DNA of 64,000 nt from Oscillospiraceae bacterium (GTDB taxonomy: Bacteria > Bacillota > Clostridia > Oscillospirales > Oscillospiraceae), in NCBI GenBank assembly GCA_009787625.1, contig WQSX01000002.1, positions 186,001 through 250,000 of the forward strand. Reading direction: 5' to 3'. Positions 54,097 through 62,027 of the stretch are shown here, one piece after another (the stretch's first letter is position 1; the number at the start of each line of letters is the position of its first letter). The notes under the pieces are model-generated. The model searched no databases. It was given only the letters and a program-made list of their open reading frames with translations, and was not told the origin of the DNA. The position numbers were made by a program, and so were the translations under genes.

Positions 54097-54859
54097 CGGT
54101 AATCAACTCCCCTTCATCTGATTGGTAGATCTCATATATTGTGGATTTATCAAGCTTATCCGGGGGACCGTCGTACACTACTTTCCCCGCCGCAAGACCT
54201 ATTATCCTGTCTGAATAACGCAGAGCAACGTCCACTTGATGCAGGTTAAGTATGCAAGTATATTTCATAGTACGACTTATATCATGAAGTTGATCCATAA
54301 TTATTTTGGCAGAACTCGGATCTAATGAAGCAATAGGCTCATCACACAAAAGTAGTCTCGGCTCCTGCATTATTGCGCGTCCAATGCCCACCCTTTGCTT
54401 TTGCCCACCTGACAATTCATCACAGCGTTTATATGCTTGATCGGTAAGATTAAGTTTTTCCAAAATTTGGAAGGCAAGCTCCTTCTCCTCTTCGGTGTAA
54501 TGCCCCAGTGCACCGGCTATGTTGCGCTTAGAACCCAGGCGGCCATGAAGAACATTTTCAACAACGCTGAGTCTATATACCAAATTGTAATGTTGAAAAA
54601 CCATACCTATCTTTGTGCGAATTTGACGGATTTCCTTTTTCCCTGCTTCTATTACATTATGTCCATCAAAGGTAATATCCCCACTGCTCGCATTCACCAG
54701 ACGGTTAATGCACCGCAAAATAGTAGACTTACCCGCACCCGACGGCCCTATGATAGAGATAATTTCCCCCTCACTCACTTCAAACGAAACATCTGATAGT
54801 GCTGTTGTCATCTTGTCGTAAACCTTGCTAACATTCTTAAACTCTAAAACAGACATCAC
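54086..54859 (-). CDS. phnC: Phosphonate ABC transporter ATPase PhnC
   Basis: 257 residues: Walker A GPSGAGKST, Q-loop region MVFQHYNLVYRLSVVENVLHGRLG (typical of PhnC), signature [14 protein letters not shown], Walker B LLLCDEPIASLDP, H-loop CILNLHQVDVAL. First gene of the minus-strand phnC-phnE-phnE operon. AAAGGA precedes the start. The 95-bp stretch upstream before the corA terminator shows no clear promoter. Confidence 0.94.
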   Translation of the reverse strand: MMSVLEFKNVSKVYDKMTTALSDVSFEVSEGEIISIIGPSGAGKSTILRCINRLVNASSGDITFDGHNVIEAGKKEIRQIRTKIGMVFQHYNLVYRLSVVENVLHGRLGSKRNIAGALGHYTEEEKELAFQILEKLNLTDQAYKRCDELSGGQKQRVGIGRAIMQEPRLLLCDEPIASLDPSSAKIIMDQLHDISRTMKYTCILNLHQVDVALRYSDRIIGLAAGKVVYDGPPDKLDKSTIYEIYQSDEGELITDVG

Positions 54860-54954
54860 TCTATCCTTTCCTCGACTTTTTACACTGCTACCATTATATA
54901 TTCATACTTGTAAAATCTGATAGCAGGGCATTGTAATTATTTAGTAAAACGCAC

Positions 54955-55005
54955 AAAAAGAAAAAAGCCCCATACGCAACTCTGCAAGGAGAGCGCTTAT
55001 GGGGC
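54955..55005 (-). terminator. Rho-independent terminator of corA
   Basis: On the minus strand GCCCCATA...TATGGGGC (54967-55005), with an additional GCGC-rich inner part, followed by TTTTTTCTTTTT. Strong intrinsic terminator separating corA from phnC. Confidence 0.92.
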
Positions 55006-55069
55006 GGTTTGGTATGCCAAGTGGCGTCAAATACGAACTTTTTTGTTTGGGGTGGTGGGCTTTAAGCTG

Positions 55070-56011
55070 TCACAGCCATTTTTTTAGCTTTAAAAAGCCA
55101 TAAATAACAATGCCGGTTGCGAACATAATGAGCAAAGACATGGGATAACCGAAGTTCCACTTCAGTTCCGGCATGTTGATGAAATTCATTCCGTATATGC
55201 CTGCAATTACAGTCGGAGGCCCGAAAAAAAGCGTGATCATGGTGAGCTTTCGGACGGATTCGTTCACCTGTGCGTTGAATTTGCTGTCATACAAGTTGAG
55301 CAGGTCGTTCGACATGACATAAAGGCTGTCGGCAAAGTCATGTAACTTTGCAAGGCGTGTATCTACATCACGAAAATAGCGGTGTTGAGAACTATCTAAG
55401 AAATTATGCTCGTCAATCAAAACCTGGTCGCCGACATAAGAAAGCGCCCGCAAGAGTTTTTTATAGGTATACGCCTTTTTTCGCATGGGCATGATTTCAA
55501 GCAGCTGCTCTTTGTTTACCGTCATCTCTATGGAGTCGGTCAAAGCTTCGATTTTATTTTCCAAAACTTCGAGTGAATCTGAGTAATACGAAGTGAGATT
55601 GTCAAAAATTACGTAATAAAGATAGGCGAGAGGAAAAGGACGACCGGCTGCCACAGGGATAGCTGACCACAGTTTTTCTGCAAGCTTTGTGAGAGAAGCC
55701 CCGGGAGTTTCGGGCAAAACGAGTGTCAGATAGTTGTTTGAAAAAAACAAGTTGACCTCTCGCTGCACTATCCCTTTGACTCCAAGCTCTGCGTAGATTA
55801 TGCTTATGAAGTCGAAATCCTCATAGTTGGTAAAACGCACCTTTTCATCAAGATTGGTGCATTCATCAACAGTATCATTATCCCACCCGAAAACATCAAG
55901 CAAGTCGTTTAACTCTCCTGCATTACACATCAAAAGAAATCTCGACTTATCTGTCAAGGTGGGAATGTGTGTGTCAAATGATTTTTCAGAGACAAAGTCA
56001 AAGCCTTTCAT
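55070..56011 (-). CDS. corA: CorA-family magnesium/divalent cation channel
   Basis: About 313 residues: a cytoplasmic N-terminal funnel domain and two C-terminal spans, with the selectivity signature YGMNFINMPEL (GMN) between them and the basic KLKKWL tail. ATG 56020 overlaps the AAAGGA site, so ATG 56011 (MKGFDF) is preferred; the leader AAAGGATGCCCATTATG again resembles the recurring motif. Single gene with its own terminator. Mg2+ is the usual substrate; Co2+ or Zn2+ cannot be excluded. Confidence 0.93.
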   Translation of the reverse strand: MKGFDFVSEKSFDTHIPTLTDKSRFLLMCNAGELNDLLDVFGWDNDTVDECTNLDEKVRFTNYEDFDFISIIYAELGVKGIVQREVNLFFSNNYLTLVLPETPGASLTKLAEKLWSAIPVAAGRPFPLAYLYYVIFDNLTSYYSDSLEVLENKIEALTDSIEMTVNKEQLLEIMPMRKKAYTYKKLLRALSYVGDQVLIDEHNFLDSSQHRYFRDVDTRLAKLHDFADSLYVMSNDLLNLYDSKFNAQVNESVRKLTMITLFFGPPTVIAGIYGMNFINMPELKWNFGYPMSLLIMFATGIVIYGFLKLKKWL

Positions 56012-56139
56012 AATGGGCATCCTTTTTTACGTACAGTATACCTCAAACACCTTGAAAATAGATGAATAATGTGTAAAGTTGCAGCCTCTATAGATTATAC
56101 ACTAAAAACAATGGCCTCGCCCACCAGGCTCTTCACAAC

Positions 56140-56199
56140 AAAAGCACTAATCCGAAACAATCACCGATAACTTTTATATCGAGTGAATGGTTCGGATTA
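56140..56199 (-). terminator. Probable terminator of tRNA-Arg
   Basis: TAATCCGAA (56148-56156) pairs with TTCGGATTA (56191-56199), with TCAC/GTGA and GATA/TATC inside. On the minus strand it follows the tRNA by about 8 nt and is followed by GTGCTTTTGTTG. Confidence 0.65.
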
Positions 56200-56207
56200 T
56201 TACTGTT

Positions 56208-56284
56208 TGGTATGCCCGATGCGATTCGAACGCACGACCTTCAGAGTCGGAGTCTGACACTCTATCCAGCTGAGCTACGGGCAC
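56208..56284 (-). tRNA. tRNA-Arg (anticodon CCG)
   Basis: 77 nt on the minus strand. Acceptor GTGCCCG/CGGGCAT (G-U closing pair), D-arm TAGCTCAGCTGGATAGAGT, anticodon stem TCAGA/TCTGA with loop CTCCGAC giving anticodon CCG (reads CGG), T-arm with TTCGAAT loop, discriminator A and an encoded CCA. No duplicated 3' end is visible nearby, so there is no sign of an integration site. Confidence 0.96.
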
Positions 56285-56303
56285 TCGCGTACAATATGTT
56301 AGC

Positions 56304-56418
56304 ACATCACGCCAAAAAACGCAAGAGCGGGGTGATCCAAGACAGGGGGACGGTTCCTGTGTCTTATGCAGGGGACACATACCGGACGGTCCTCACGCTC
56401 CGCCCACATCACGCCAAA
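56304..56418. repeat. Family B element between 14-bp direct repeats
   Basis: The core AAGACAGGGGGACGGTTCCT starts at 56339, returns as GTGTCTT, and is followed by a second GGACGGTCC segment. The whole 87-bp block is bracketed by CACATCACGCCAAA at 56304-56317 and again at 56405-56418. The right-hand repeat supplies the stop codon of the truncated GNAT gene. This is the pattern expected of an insertion with target duplication. Confidence 0.7.
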
Positions 56419-56630
56419 GAGGGTACAGTGCCACTTTCTTCAGCCACATAAATATGTGCACCTTCAGTCCTCAAATACGCCTTGTAATACTCCGCAACAA
56501 CAGGAAGCCGCTCCGAATCAGGAGGCACAACCCACTTAAAAAATATATCATCAAAATAACCCGTAGAAATAAATGCAGCTACATGCTCAAGCTCTTCAAA
56601 TCTCATAGACCTTATATCTATATTTTGCAT
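56409..56630 (-). pseudogene. N-terminal fragment of a GNAT-type acetyltransferase
   Basis: About 73 residues from ATG 56630 (MQNIDIRSMRFEELEHVAAFIS), resembling the first two beta strands and helices of a GNAT N-acetyltransferase up to HIYVAEESG, where the acetyl-CoA-binding core should begin. The frame then stops after TVPSLA at the edge of the repeat block at 56304-56418. The acetyl-CoA motif is missing, so it should be inactive. The family call rests on the general pattern only. Confidence 0.5.
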
Positions 56631-56692
56631 AGAAAATCCCCCTAATATTTGAGTTCTCACATTGAGTTTCTTACTTACTTAAATTGCGCCCC

Positions 56693-58012
56693 TCATCGGC
56701 AAAGAATACGCGGATAAACTGGACTGTCGCCACATTCGCACCCTACATCAACAATGGAAACATACCCGTCGTCGTAGTATTCAGGCGGATTCAGATCATT
56801 ACTCAGCCTGCGAATCAGATCTCTAATTCTGTCGTAGTCAGCACCCTCGGCTAATGTAGGCTGAAGATTATTATAAGCAGGTGTGGACGTTGTCCTAACG
56901 GGTATAATCTCCCTGTCGTTGGTATCTTGCAACACGCCATCAATAAATGTAAACGTCTGCCTAAAAATAAACGAATCCATGTCAAACGGATGCCTGTTCC
57001 CGCCAAAACTGAAGTTACCGAGCGAATACACGATATTGCGCCCATTGTATATCTCAATCCCCTGAACAACATGAGGATGTGCGCCTAAAACCAAATGCGC
57101 CCCGCTATCAATGGCAAACCGTCCAAGCGGTTGCTGGCTGGGGTGCAGGTGATACCACTTCTCACGCCCCCAATGAAAATATGCAATAATAAGCTGCGCC
57201 TCATTCTCAAGCAGTTCATCAATAGATGAAGTGATATTAGCCCTCATCTCTGCGCTGTCATGCCAAGCGAGGAACCCAAAAAGACCGACGCGTATGCCGT
57301 TTATCTCCATAATAGTATTAAATTCATTGCCGAAGTAAGCGACCCCAACAGCCGATAGAGCCTCTCGTGTATCATCAAAACCCTGCCGGAAGTAGTCAAA
57401 AGTATGGTTATTTGCAAGGGAAACAACATCTATTGCGCCTTCTACAAGAGCTTGAGCAAAAGAAGGAGCTGCACGAAAATTAAACTCCGCACCTCTATTG
57501 CGAGTCTCGTAAGTAAAAACACCCTCATAGTTTACAATAGTCAGGTCGTCTTGCTCAAAAATATGCAAAACATTACGGAAAAAATAACCCATATCATAGT
57601 CATTTTGCGAGAAAACATTCCTGAAATGTACAGAACTGGGGCGCACATGGTCGCCGCCAAACACAACATCTCCTGCAGCAGAAACTGTTATAGTGACAGG
57701 AGGTTCAGGCGTTGGCTCCGGAACAGGGGTCGGTGTAGGCACAGGAGTCGGCTCGGGAGTGGGGGTCGGCGTAGGTGTCGGCGTAGGTGTCGGCGTAGGT
57801 GTCGGAGTTGGTGTAGCGGGTATATCCGATGTGACAACGAGAGTTTGCGGCGGCACAGCTTCATAGTCATTGGAAGAATTGCTTTGCATAAGCTCGGTAA
57901 AATACCCATCTGCAACAAACGTAACAATAGCAGGTGGCATAACAATTACGAGAGCAATCATGGTAATCAAAATGAGAATAAATATGCGAAACCTCTTCAA
58001 ATTAATCAACAC
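56693..58012 (-). CDS. CapA-family metallophosphoesterase-like surface protein
   Basis: Up to 439 residues: an N-terminal membrane anchor (RIFILILITMIALVIVMPPA), a Thr-Pro/Pro-Glu-rich linker of about 45 residues, then a CapA/PGA_cap domain (SAAGDVVFGGD, IVNYEGVFTYETR, VVSLANNHTFDYFRQGFDDT, IAYFHWGREKW, LVLGAHPHVVQGIE). The family has the calcineurin-like fold and accompanies poly-gamma-glutamate or capsule synthesis, but here no capB/capC genes are nearby. Extracellular. Start uncertain: GTG 58012 overlaps GAGGTG, while TTG 58000 is better spaced. The linker is encoded by 12-bp tandem repeats. Confidence 0.88.
   Translation of the reverse strand: MLINLKRFRIFILILITMIALVIVMPPAIVTFVADGYFTELMQSNSSNDYEAVPPQTLVVTSDIPATPTPTPTPTPTPTPTPTPTPEPTPVPTPTPVPEPTPEPPVTITVSAAGDVVFGGDHVRPSSVHFRNVFSQNDYDMGYFFRNVLHIFEQDDLTIVNYEGVFTYETRNRGAEFNFRAAPSFAQALVEGAIDVVSLANNHTFDYFRQGFDDTREALSAVGVAYFGNEFNTIMEINGIRVGLFGFLAWHDSAEMRANITSSIDELLENEAQLIIAYFHWGREKWYHLHPSQQPLGRFAIDSGAHLVLGAHPHVVQGIEIYNGRNIVYSLGNFSFGGNRHPFDMDSFIFRQTFTFIDGVLQDTNDREIIPVRTTSTPAYNNLQPTLAEGADYDRIRDLIRRLSNDLNPPEYYDDGYVSIVDVGCECGDSPVYPRILCR
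57768..57803. repeat. 12-bp tandem repeat in the CapA-like gene
   Basis: Three perfect copies of GGCGTAGGTGTC, with degenerate copies on both sides, encode the Thr-Pro repeat linker on the minus strand. Copy number probably varies by slippage in steps of four residues, changing linker length without shifting frame. Confidence 0.9.
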
Positions 58013-58165
58013 CTCGCAATGTACATTAATACGTAGTATACTATATCACAAGTCAAGAAAAAAGCATATAGCCAAATTTTGAAGTCTCTATTGACATAGC
58101 AAGGCATTATGAATTACACTTGCAGAGTATTCTAGCAAGTAAAATGATAGGCGACAAAGAAAATT

Positions 58166-59410
58166 ATGTATTTTAAACGCACAGCACTTTGCCTTTTGGC
58201 AATAATTTGCATATTAAGTATCCCGCACATGGCACTTGCAAACGTGTACGATTTGGACGACGAACAGGTGGGTTATAACACCCATGGAGAAACGCCGCAA
58301 CACATGAGCCTAGATTACTTCCTATATAACACAGGGCTGAGTTTTTGGGAATATATCGAATTGATGACAGAACTGTTCAGTATGGGCGAATACCTCCATT
58401 ATTTGCCCGAAAACAGCTCAAGATATGCGGCATTTTCAGAACTCCACCCTGAGATACCATTCGGTGCAATAGTTGCATATGTGAATGTCAATGTAGATTT
58501 AGGAGAATTTAATTACATTGAGCCTGTTCCCGACCCATATTTCGTTGGGGCATTAGTCAACAAAAACTTTATTTTACCCTCAGGCTGGACGCCGAGCGAT
58601 CTCTTAACCATACAGGGTGGACACATGCTCAGAGAGGAAGCTGCCGAGCAGTTCAATGAAATGAGAGAAGCAATGCGAGAAGAGGGACTGCCGTTGCAAA
58701 TAATGTCAACATTTCGCTCATATGAAAGACAAAGATATAACCACGCAAGAGGGGTGCGAAGATTCGGACAAGAGTCGGCAGACAGAAATTTCGCCCGCCC
58801 CGGACACTCAGAACACCAAGCAGGGTTGGCTGCCGATGTTCTGCACAGGGGCGGATTCGACACCCTGACATCAGCAAGATTTTACACAACCGACTCATTT
58901 GCATGGCTTGAGGAAAATGCGCACAACTTCGGATTTATTCTAAGATACCCATTCGGCTACATGCACATTCACGGCTTTGTATATGAACCATGGCACTGGC
59001 GCTTCGTAGGCATAGACATAGCCACAGCCATGTACGAGCAGGGAATAGTGGTATATGAAGAATTTTACGGAAGTTTCCTAGAATCGAATGTGCTAAAAGC
59101 CGTGCAACGCTATCTTCAAAACTTAATAGAATACGAGTACGCCGTAGCGGTAGCGGCGGCAGCAGCGGAGGCAGAAGCAGCAGCCGAACCGCCACCCGCA
59201 CCGGAAGAACCCGGTGAGCTATATATTTTAGAGCCTGATTTGCCCGTTGCACCCGCAATCTCAGAAGTGATTTACATCGAATATGAAACCACAAACCGGG
59301 AATCTATCACTGAATTGGTTCTACTAATTTTATTTTCCATAGCAATAATAACCGCAATAGTCTGCATAGTGATAGTTATAATCAAGTACCGCAACAAAAA
59401 ACCGGAATAA
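58166..59410 (+). CDS. D-alanyl-D-alanine carboxypeptidase-like protein, M15B, C-terminally anchored
   Basis: 414 residues. Signal peptide (LCLLAIICILSIPHMALA), an N-terminal region of about 120 residues containing tandem short helices (YFLYNTGLSFWEYIELM), then an M15B domain: MSTFRSYERQRYNHARG, GHSEHQAGLAADVL (SxHxxGxAxD), WLEENAHNFGFILRYP, EPWHWRFVG. After an Ala/Glu-rich helix and Pro linker, a C-terminal span (LVLLILFSIAIITAIVCIVIVI) and basic tail anchor it. It should trim peptidoglycan stem peptides at the outer face. It resembles the gene at 31621 in the catalytic domain but has the opposite anchoring. Confidence 0.9.
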   Translation: MYFKRTALCLLAIICILSIPHMALANVYDLDDEQVGYNTHGETPQHMSLDYFLYNTGLSFWEYIELMTELFSMGEYLHYLPENSSRYAAFSELHPEIPFGAIVAYVNVNVDLGEFNYIEPVPDPYFVGALVNKNFILPSGWTPSDLLTIQGGHMLREEAAEQFNEMREAMREEGLPLQIMSTFRSYERQRYNHARGVRRFGQESADRNFARPGHSEHQAGLAADVLHRGGFDTLTSARFYTTDSFAWLEENAHNFGFILRYPFGYMHIHGFVYEPWHWRFVGIDIATAMYEQGIVVYEEFYGSFLESNVLKAVQRYLQNLIEYEYAVAVAAAAAEAEAAAEPPPAPEEPGELYILEPDLPVAPAISEVIYIEYETTNRESITELVLLILFSIAIITAIVCIVIVIIKYRNKKPE

Positions 59411-59485
59411 GTGTAACAAACTCCACACCCTCTGCGGCAACCACCCGAAGCCAAATCCGAAAAATTTGACATTTCCGAACATTTT

Positions 59486-60508
59486 ATGTATGATTTTATC
59501 ATGAATAACGAGAAAGGCACGATAAACCCACTGAAAAAACTAGACGCAAAAAAAGCAGTCTCGCTTGCCGGCTCGGTTTTGATGATAGTAGCGCTGGTTT
59601 TCGTAGCCATGCGGTTAATCGACATGCGCGAAGAATTAGACCTTTCAATACTGACAAACACAGGAGTTTTGACACTCCTGCTTTTAATAGTCATATTTGA
59701 AGGCATTATAGTCATATGCTCATCGCTCAACTATCGAAAAATAGTAATAGAGGTCTCAGGAGTCAATGTCCTCAAACGCGTGGGCGTGAAAGTGTACAAC
59801 AACGCAAACATCTACAAATACATCCCCGGCGGAGTGATGTTGGTGCTCGGACGCAACCAAATCGCCGTGGAAACCGAGGGCATGAGCCACGCCAAAGTGG
59901 CAATTTCAACGCTGGTTGAGGGAATATTATGGGCAATATCGGCACTTATTTTATCCGCCATATTTTCATTTGAATTTCTGGTGATATATATTCGCCAATT
60001 GGAATTTGAATATATATGGCTCGTACTGGGCGGGATTATTCTGGCGGCATCGTTTGTACTCTACATACTGTACCGATTTAGGCACAAAATACTAAAAAGC
60101 GCATTTAACATTGATAGTAAATCAGATGAAAAACCAGCAAACATTAAAATAACAAAACTACTTAAACGCATACCAATCATGATTGCCATTGTGAGCCTGT
60201 GGGGATTTTCATTCACGGCAACAATGGCAATTTTAGGACAACCCATGACACTTTACCTCGTAGTAACATTAACAGGGTTATACATATTGTCATGGCTTAT
60301 AGGATTTTTAACCCCCGGTGCACCAAGCGGCTTGGGAATACGTGAAGTCCTGCTACTGATGTTCTTGGGTGGGTTGGTCAATGAGGATCTGCTGTTATCT
60401 GCAGTAGTAATCCATCGCGCAATCCAAGTCATAAGTGACATCTTAGCCTTCGCAATAGCAAGAACCTATGCAGCTATAGGATCATCATCGCATAAGGTTT
60501 CAAACTGA
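59486..60508 (+). CDS. Flippase-like integral membrane protein (UPF0104/LPG-synthase TM family)
   Basis: 340 residues with about eight spans. Landmarks of the AglD/MprF N-terminal flippase domain: YKYIPGGVMLVLGRNQIA and the late GFLTPGAPSGLGIREVLLLM. It lacks the MprF C-terminal aminoacyl-transferase domain, so it is not a lysyl-phosphatidylglycerol synthase; the family is linked to moving lipids or lipid-linked sugars. Start uncertain: ATG 59486 or 59501, neither with a good Shine-Dalgarno. It follows the carboxypeptidase gene by 75 bp. Confidence 0.82.
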   Translation: MYDFIMNNEKGTINPLKKLDAKKAVSLAGSVLMIVALVFVAMRLIDMREELDLSILTNTGVLTLLLLIVIFEGIIVICSSLNYRKIVIEVSGVNVLKRVGVKVYNNANIYKYIPGGVMLVLGRNQIAVETEGMSHAKVAISTLVEGILWAISALILSAIFSFEFLVIYIRQLEFEYIWLVLGGIILAASFVLYILYRFRHKILKSAFNIDSKSDEKPANIKITKLLKRIPIMIAIVSLWGFSFTATMAILGQPMTLYLVVTLTGLYILSWLIGFLTPGAPSGLGIREVLLLMFLGGLVNEDLLLSAVVIHRAIQVISDILAFAIARTYAAIGSSSHKVSN

Positions 60509-60542
60509 TTTTGACATCACCTGCAAGCTCGCCCGCCTGTCG

Positions 60543-60576
60543 CGGTCAAAATAAGAGGACGGCATTTTGACCGTCC
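60543..60576. terminator. Hairpin pair between the flippase-like and GH1 genes
   Basis: CGGTCAAAAT (60543-60552) pairs perfectly with ATTTTGACCG (60564-60573). Alternatively GGACGG (60557-60562) pairs with CCGTCC (60571-60576). On the minus strand it is preceded by GTAGC-AAAGGGGACGG and resembles family C. It lies between convergent genes and could act as a shared terminator. Confidence 0.55.
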
Positions 60577-60594
60577 CCTTTGCTACGCTTCAAA

Positions 60595-61935
60595 TTAATC
60601 AAGTCCGTTGTTTTTTATAACCTCACGGAGCCAGTATGCGCTCTGTTTAGGAGTTCTTTTAAGTGTATCGTAATCGCAAAAGACAATGCCAAACCTTTGG
60701 AAATATCCGTGCGCCCACTCAAAGTTGTCAAAAAGTGACCAAGCCAGATAGCCGCGAATGTCCACGCCTTTTTGGATAGCCGAATGAACAGCTTTAAGGT
60801 GGCGTGAGAGATAATTGATGCGGCTGTAATCCAAAACTTCACCGTTTTCATTCATAACGTCGTTATATGCACAACCATTTTCGGTTATGTACATTTTAGG
60901 CGCATTATATTCATCTTTTAATCTGACAAACAGTTCCTCAAATGCCTCAGAATGAATCGGCCATCCAATGTCAGTTTTTGGGACAGCCTGATTGACAATT
61001 TCCGCATAAAACGGCCAGGAATTTTCGTTATAGCGATAAGTATATGAATTATAAAAATTCACACCAAGGAAATCAAGTTTCTCAGCGGCTTTGTTAAGCT
61101 CTGAAAAATCGGGTAATGTAACGCCTCTTTCCTTAAATAATTCAAGTAAATCCTGCGGGAATGTCCCCTTAAAAACAGCATCGGCAAACCAGCGCACATC
61201 ATAACCGTCTATGTACGTAGAGGCAAGCTTATCTTCCTTAGAATCTGTCAGCGGATAAGACGGCGTAAAATTGAGAGTAATACCTATTTCACCCGGAATA
61301 TTCATTTTCCTAAAGAGCCGCACAGATGCCCCATGCGCCAGCATAAGATGATATGAAGCTAAAATTGCACCACCGAGGTCACGATAACCCGGCGCATGTA
61401 CTCCCAAATAATAGCCTAAAAATGCTGCGCAATATGGCTCGTTTAAAGTGCACCAAAACTTCACTCGGTCACCGAACTTTTCAAAAAGAACTTTACTGTA
61501 CTCTTCAAACCACATTACGCTGTCAGGGTTTTGCCATCCGCCTTTCTCTTGCAAAATCTGCGGTAAATCCCAGTGATAAATTGTGATAAAAGGCTCAATC
61601 CCTGCTGAAATAAGCTCATCAACGAGGTCAGAGTAAAACTGAAGTCCTTTTTCATTGACCTTCCCGACACCATCGGGTAAAACTCGTGACCAAGAGACAG
61701 AGAACCGGTATGCAGCATGACCCAGCTCTTTCATCAGCGCAACATCTTCTTTGTACTTATTATAGTGGTCAATGGAAACATCGCCGTTGTCAGAGTTCAA
61801 AACGTTACCGGGTGTCTGACAAAAGCGATCCCAAATACTATCAGTACGCCCATCCTGTTTCGCTGCTCCCTCAATCTGATAAGAAGAAGTAGCACTACCC
61901 CACGTAAAGCCCTTAGGAAATTCATATTTCGGCAT
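60595..61935 (-). CDS. Glycoside hydrolase family 1 beta-glucosidase
   Basis: 446-residue cytoplasmic (beta/alpha)8 enzyme, normal length for the family, hydrolysing beta-glucosides or related beta-glycosides. N-terminal signature FTWGSATSSYQIEGA (residues 10-24), acid/base Glu166 in TLNEPY, nucleophile Glu352 in YITENGCAYND. No phospho-beta-glucosidase partner (PTS) is present, so the unphosphorylated sugar is the likely substrate. It has its own promoter at 61993-62021 and the leader GAAAGGAATTAAACTTTATG. Confidence 0.95.
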   Translation of the reverse strand: MPKYEFPKGFTWGSATSSYQIEGAAKQDGRTDSIWDRFCQTPGNVLNSDNGDVSIDHYNKYKEDVALMKELGHAAYRFSVSWSRVLPDGVGKVNEKGLQFYSDLVDELISAGIEPFITIYHWDLPQILQEKGGWQNPDSVMWFEEYSKVLFEKFGDRVKFWCTLNEPYCAAFLGYYLGVHAPGYRDLGGAILASYHLMLAHGASVRLFRKMNIPGEIGITLNFTPSYPLTDSKEDKLASTYIDGYDVRWFADAVFKGTFPQDLLELFKERGVTLPDFSELNKAAEKLDFLGVNFYNSYTYRYNENSWPFYAEIVNQAVPKTDIGWPIHSEAFEELFVRLKDEYNAPKMYITENGCAYNDVMNENGEVLDYSRINYLSRHLKAVHSAIQKGVDIRGYLAWSLFDNFEWAHGYFQRFGIVFCDYDTLKRTPKQSAYWLREVIKNNGLD

Positions 61936-61992
61936 AAAGTTTAATTCCTTTCAAGATAGATTCATAATTTTCGCAATTGGAAACTAAGTACG

Positions 61993-62021
61993 AGATTATC
62001 AGCATTCGTTTAGTTTGTCAA
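61993..62021 (-). promoter_or_regulatory. Predicted sigma-A promoter of the GH1 gene
   Basis: On the minus strand a perfect TTGACA (62016-62021), 17-bp spacer, TAATCT (61993-61998), ending 57 bp before the GH1 start. It lies right after the GH30 stop, so GH1 can be transcribed independently of GH30. Confidence 0.78.
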
Positions 62022-62027
62022 GACACA

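Noticed and set aside
56208-56284. tRNA-Arg as an integration site for a mobile island
   Set aside because: I found no duplicated tRNA 3' end, integrase gene or change in gene style on either side.
57721-57830. Repeats in the CapA-like gene as a possible CRISPR array
   Set aside because: The 12-bp units are contiguous without spacers and encode a Thr-Pro linker in frame; no cas gene is present.
57404-58036. A 210-residue plus-strand open frame opposite the CapA-like gene
   Set aside because: Its Arg/Cys/Ser repeats (RRCRRRCRSW) are the antisense reading of the Thr-Pro linker repeats; it has no Shine-Dalgarno and no recognisable domain, while the minus-strand gene has clear family motifs.
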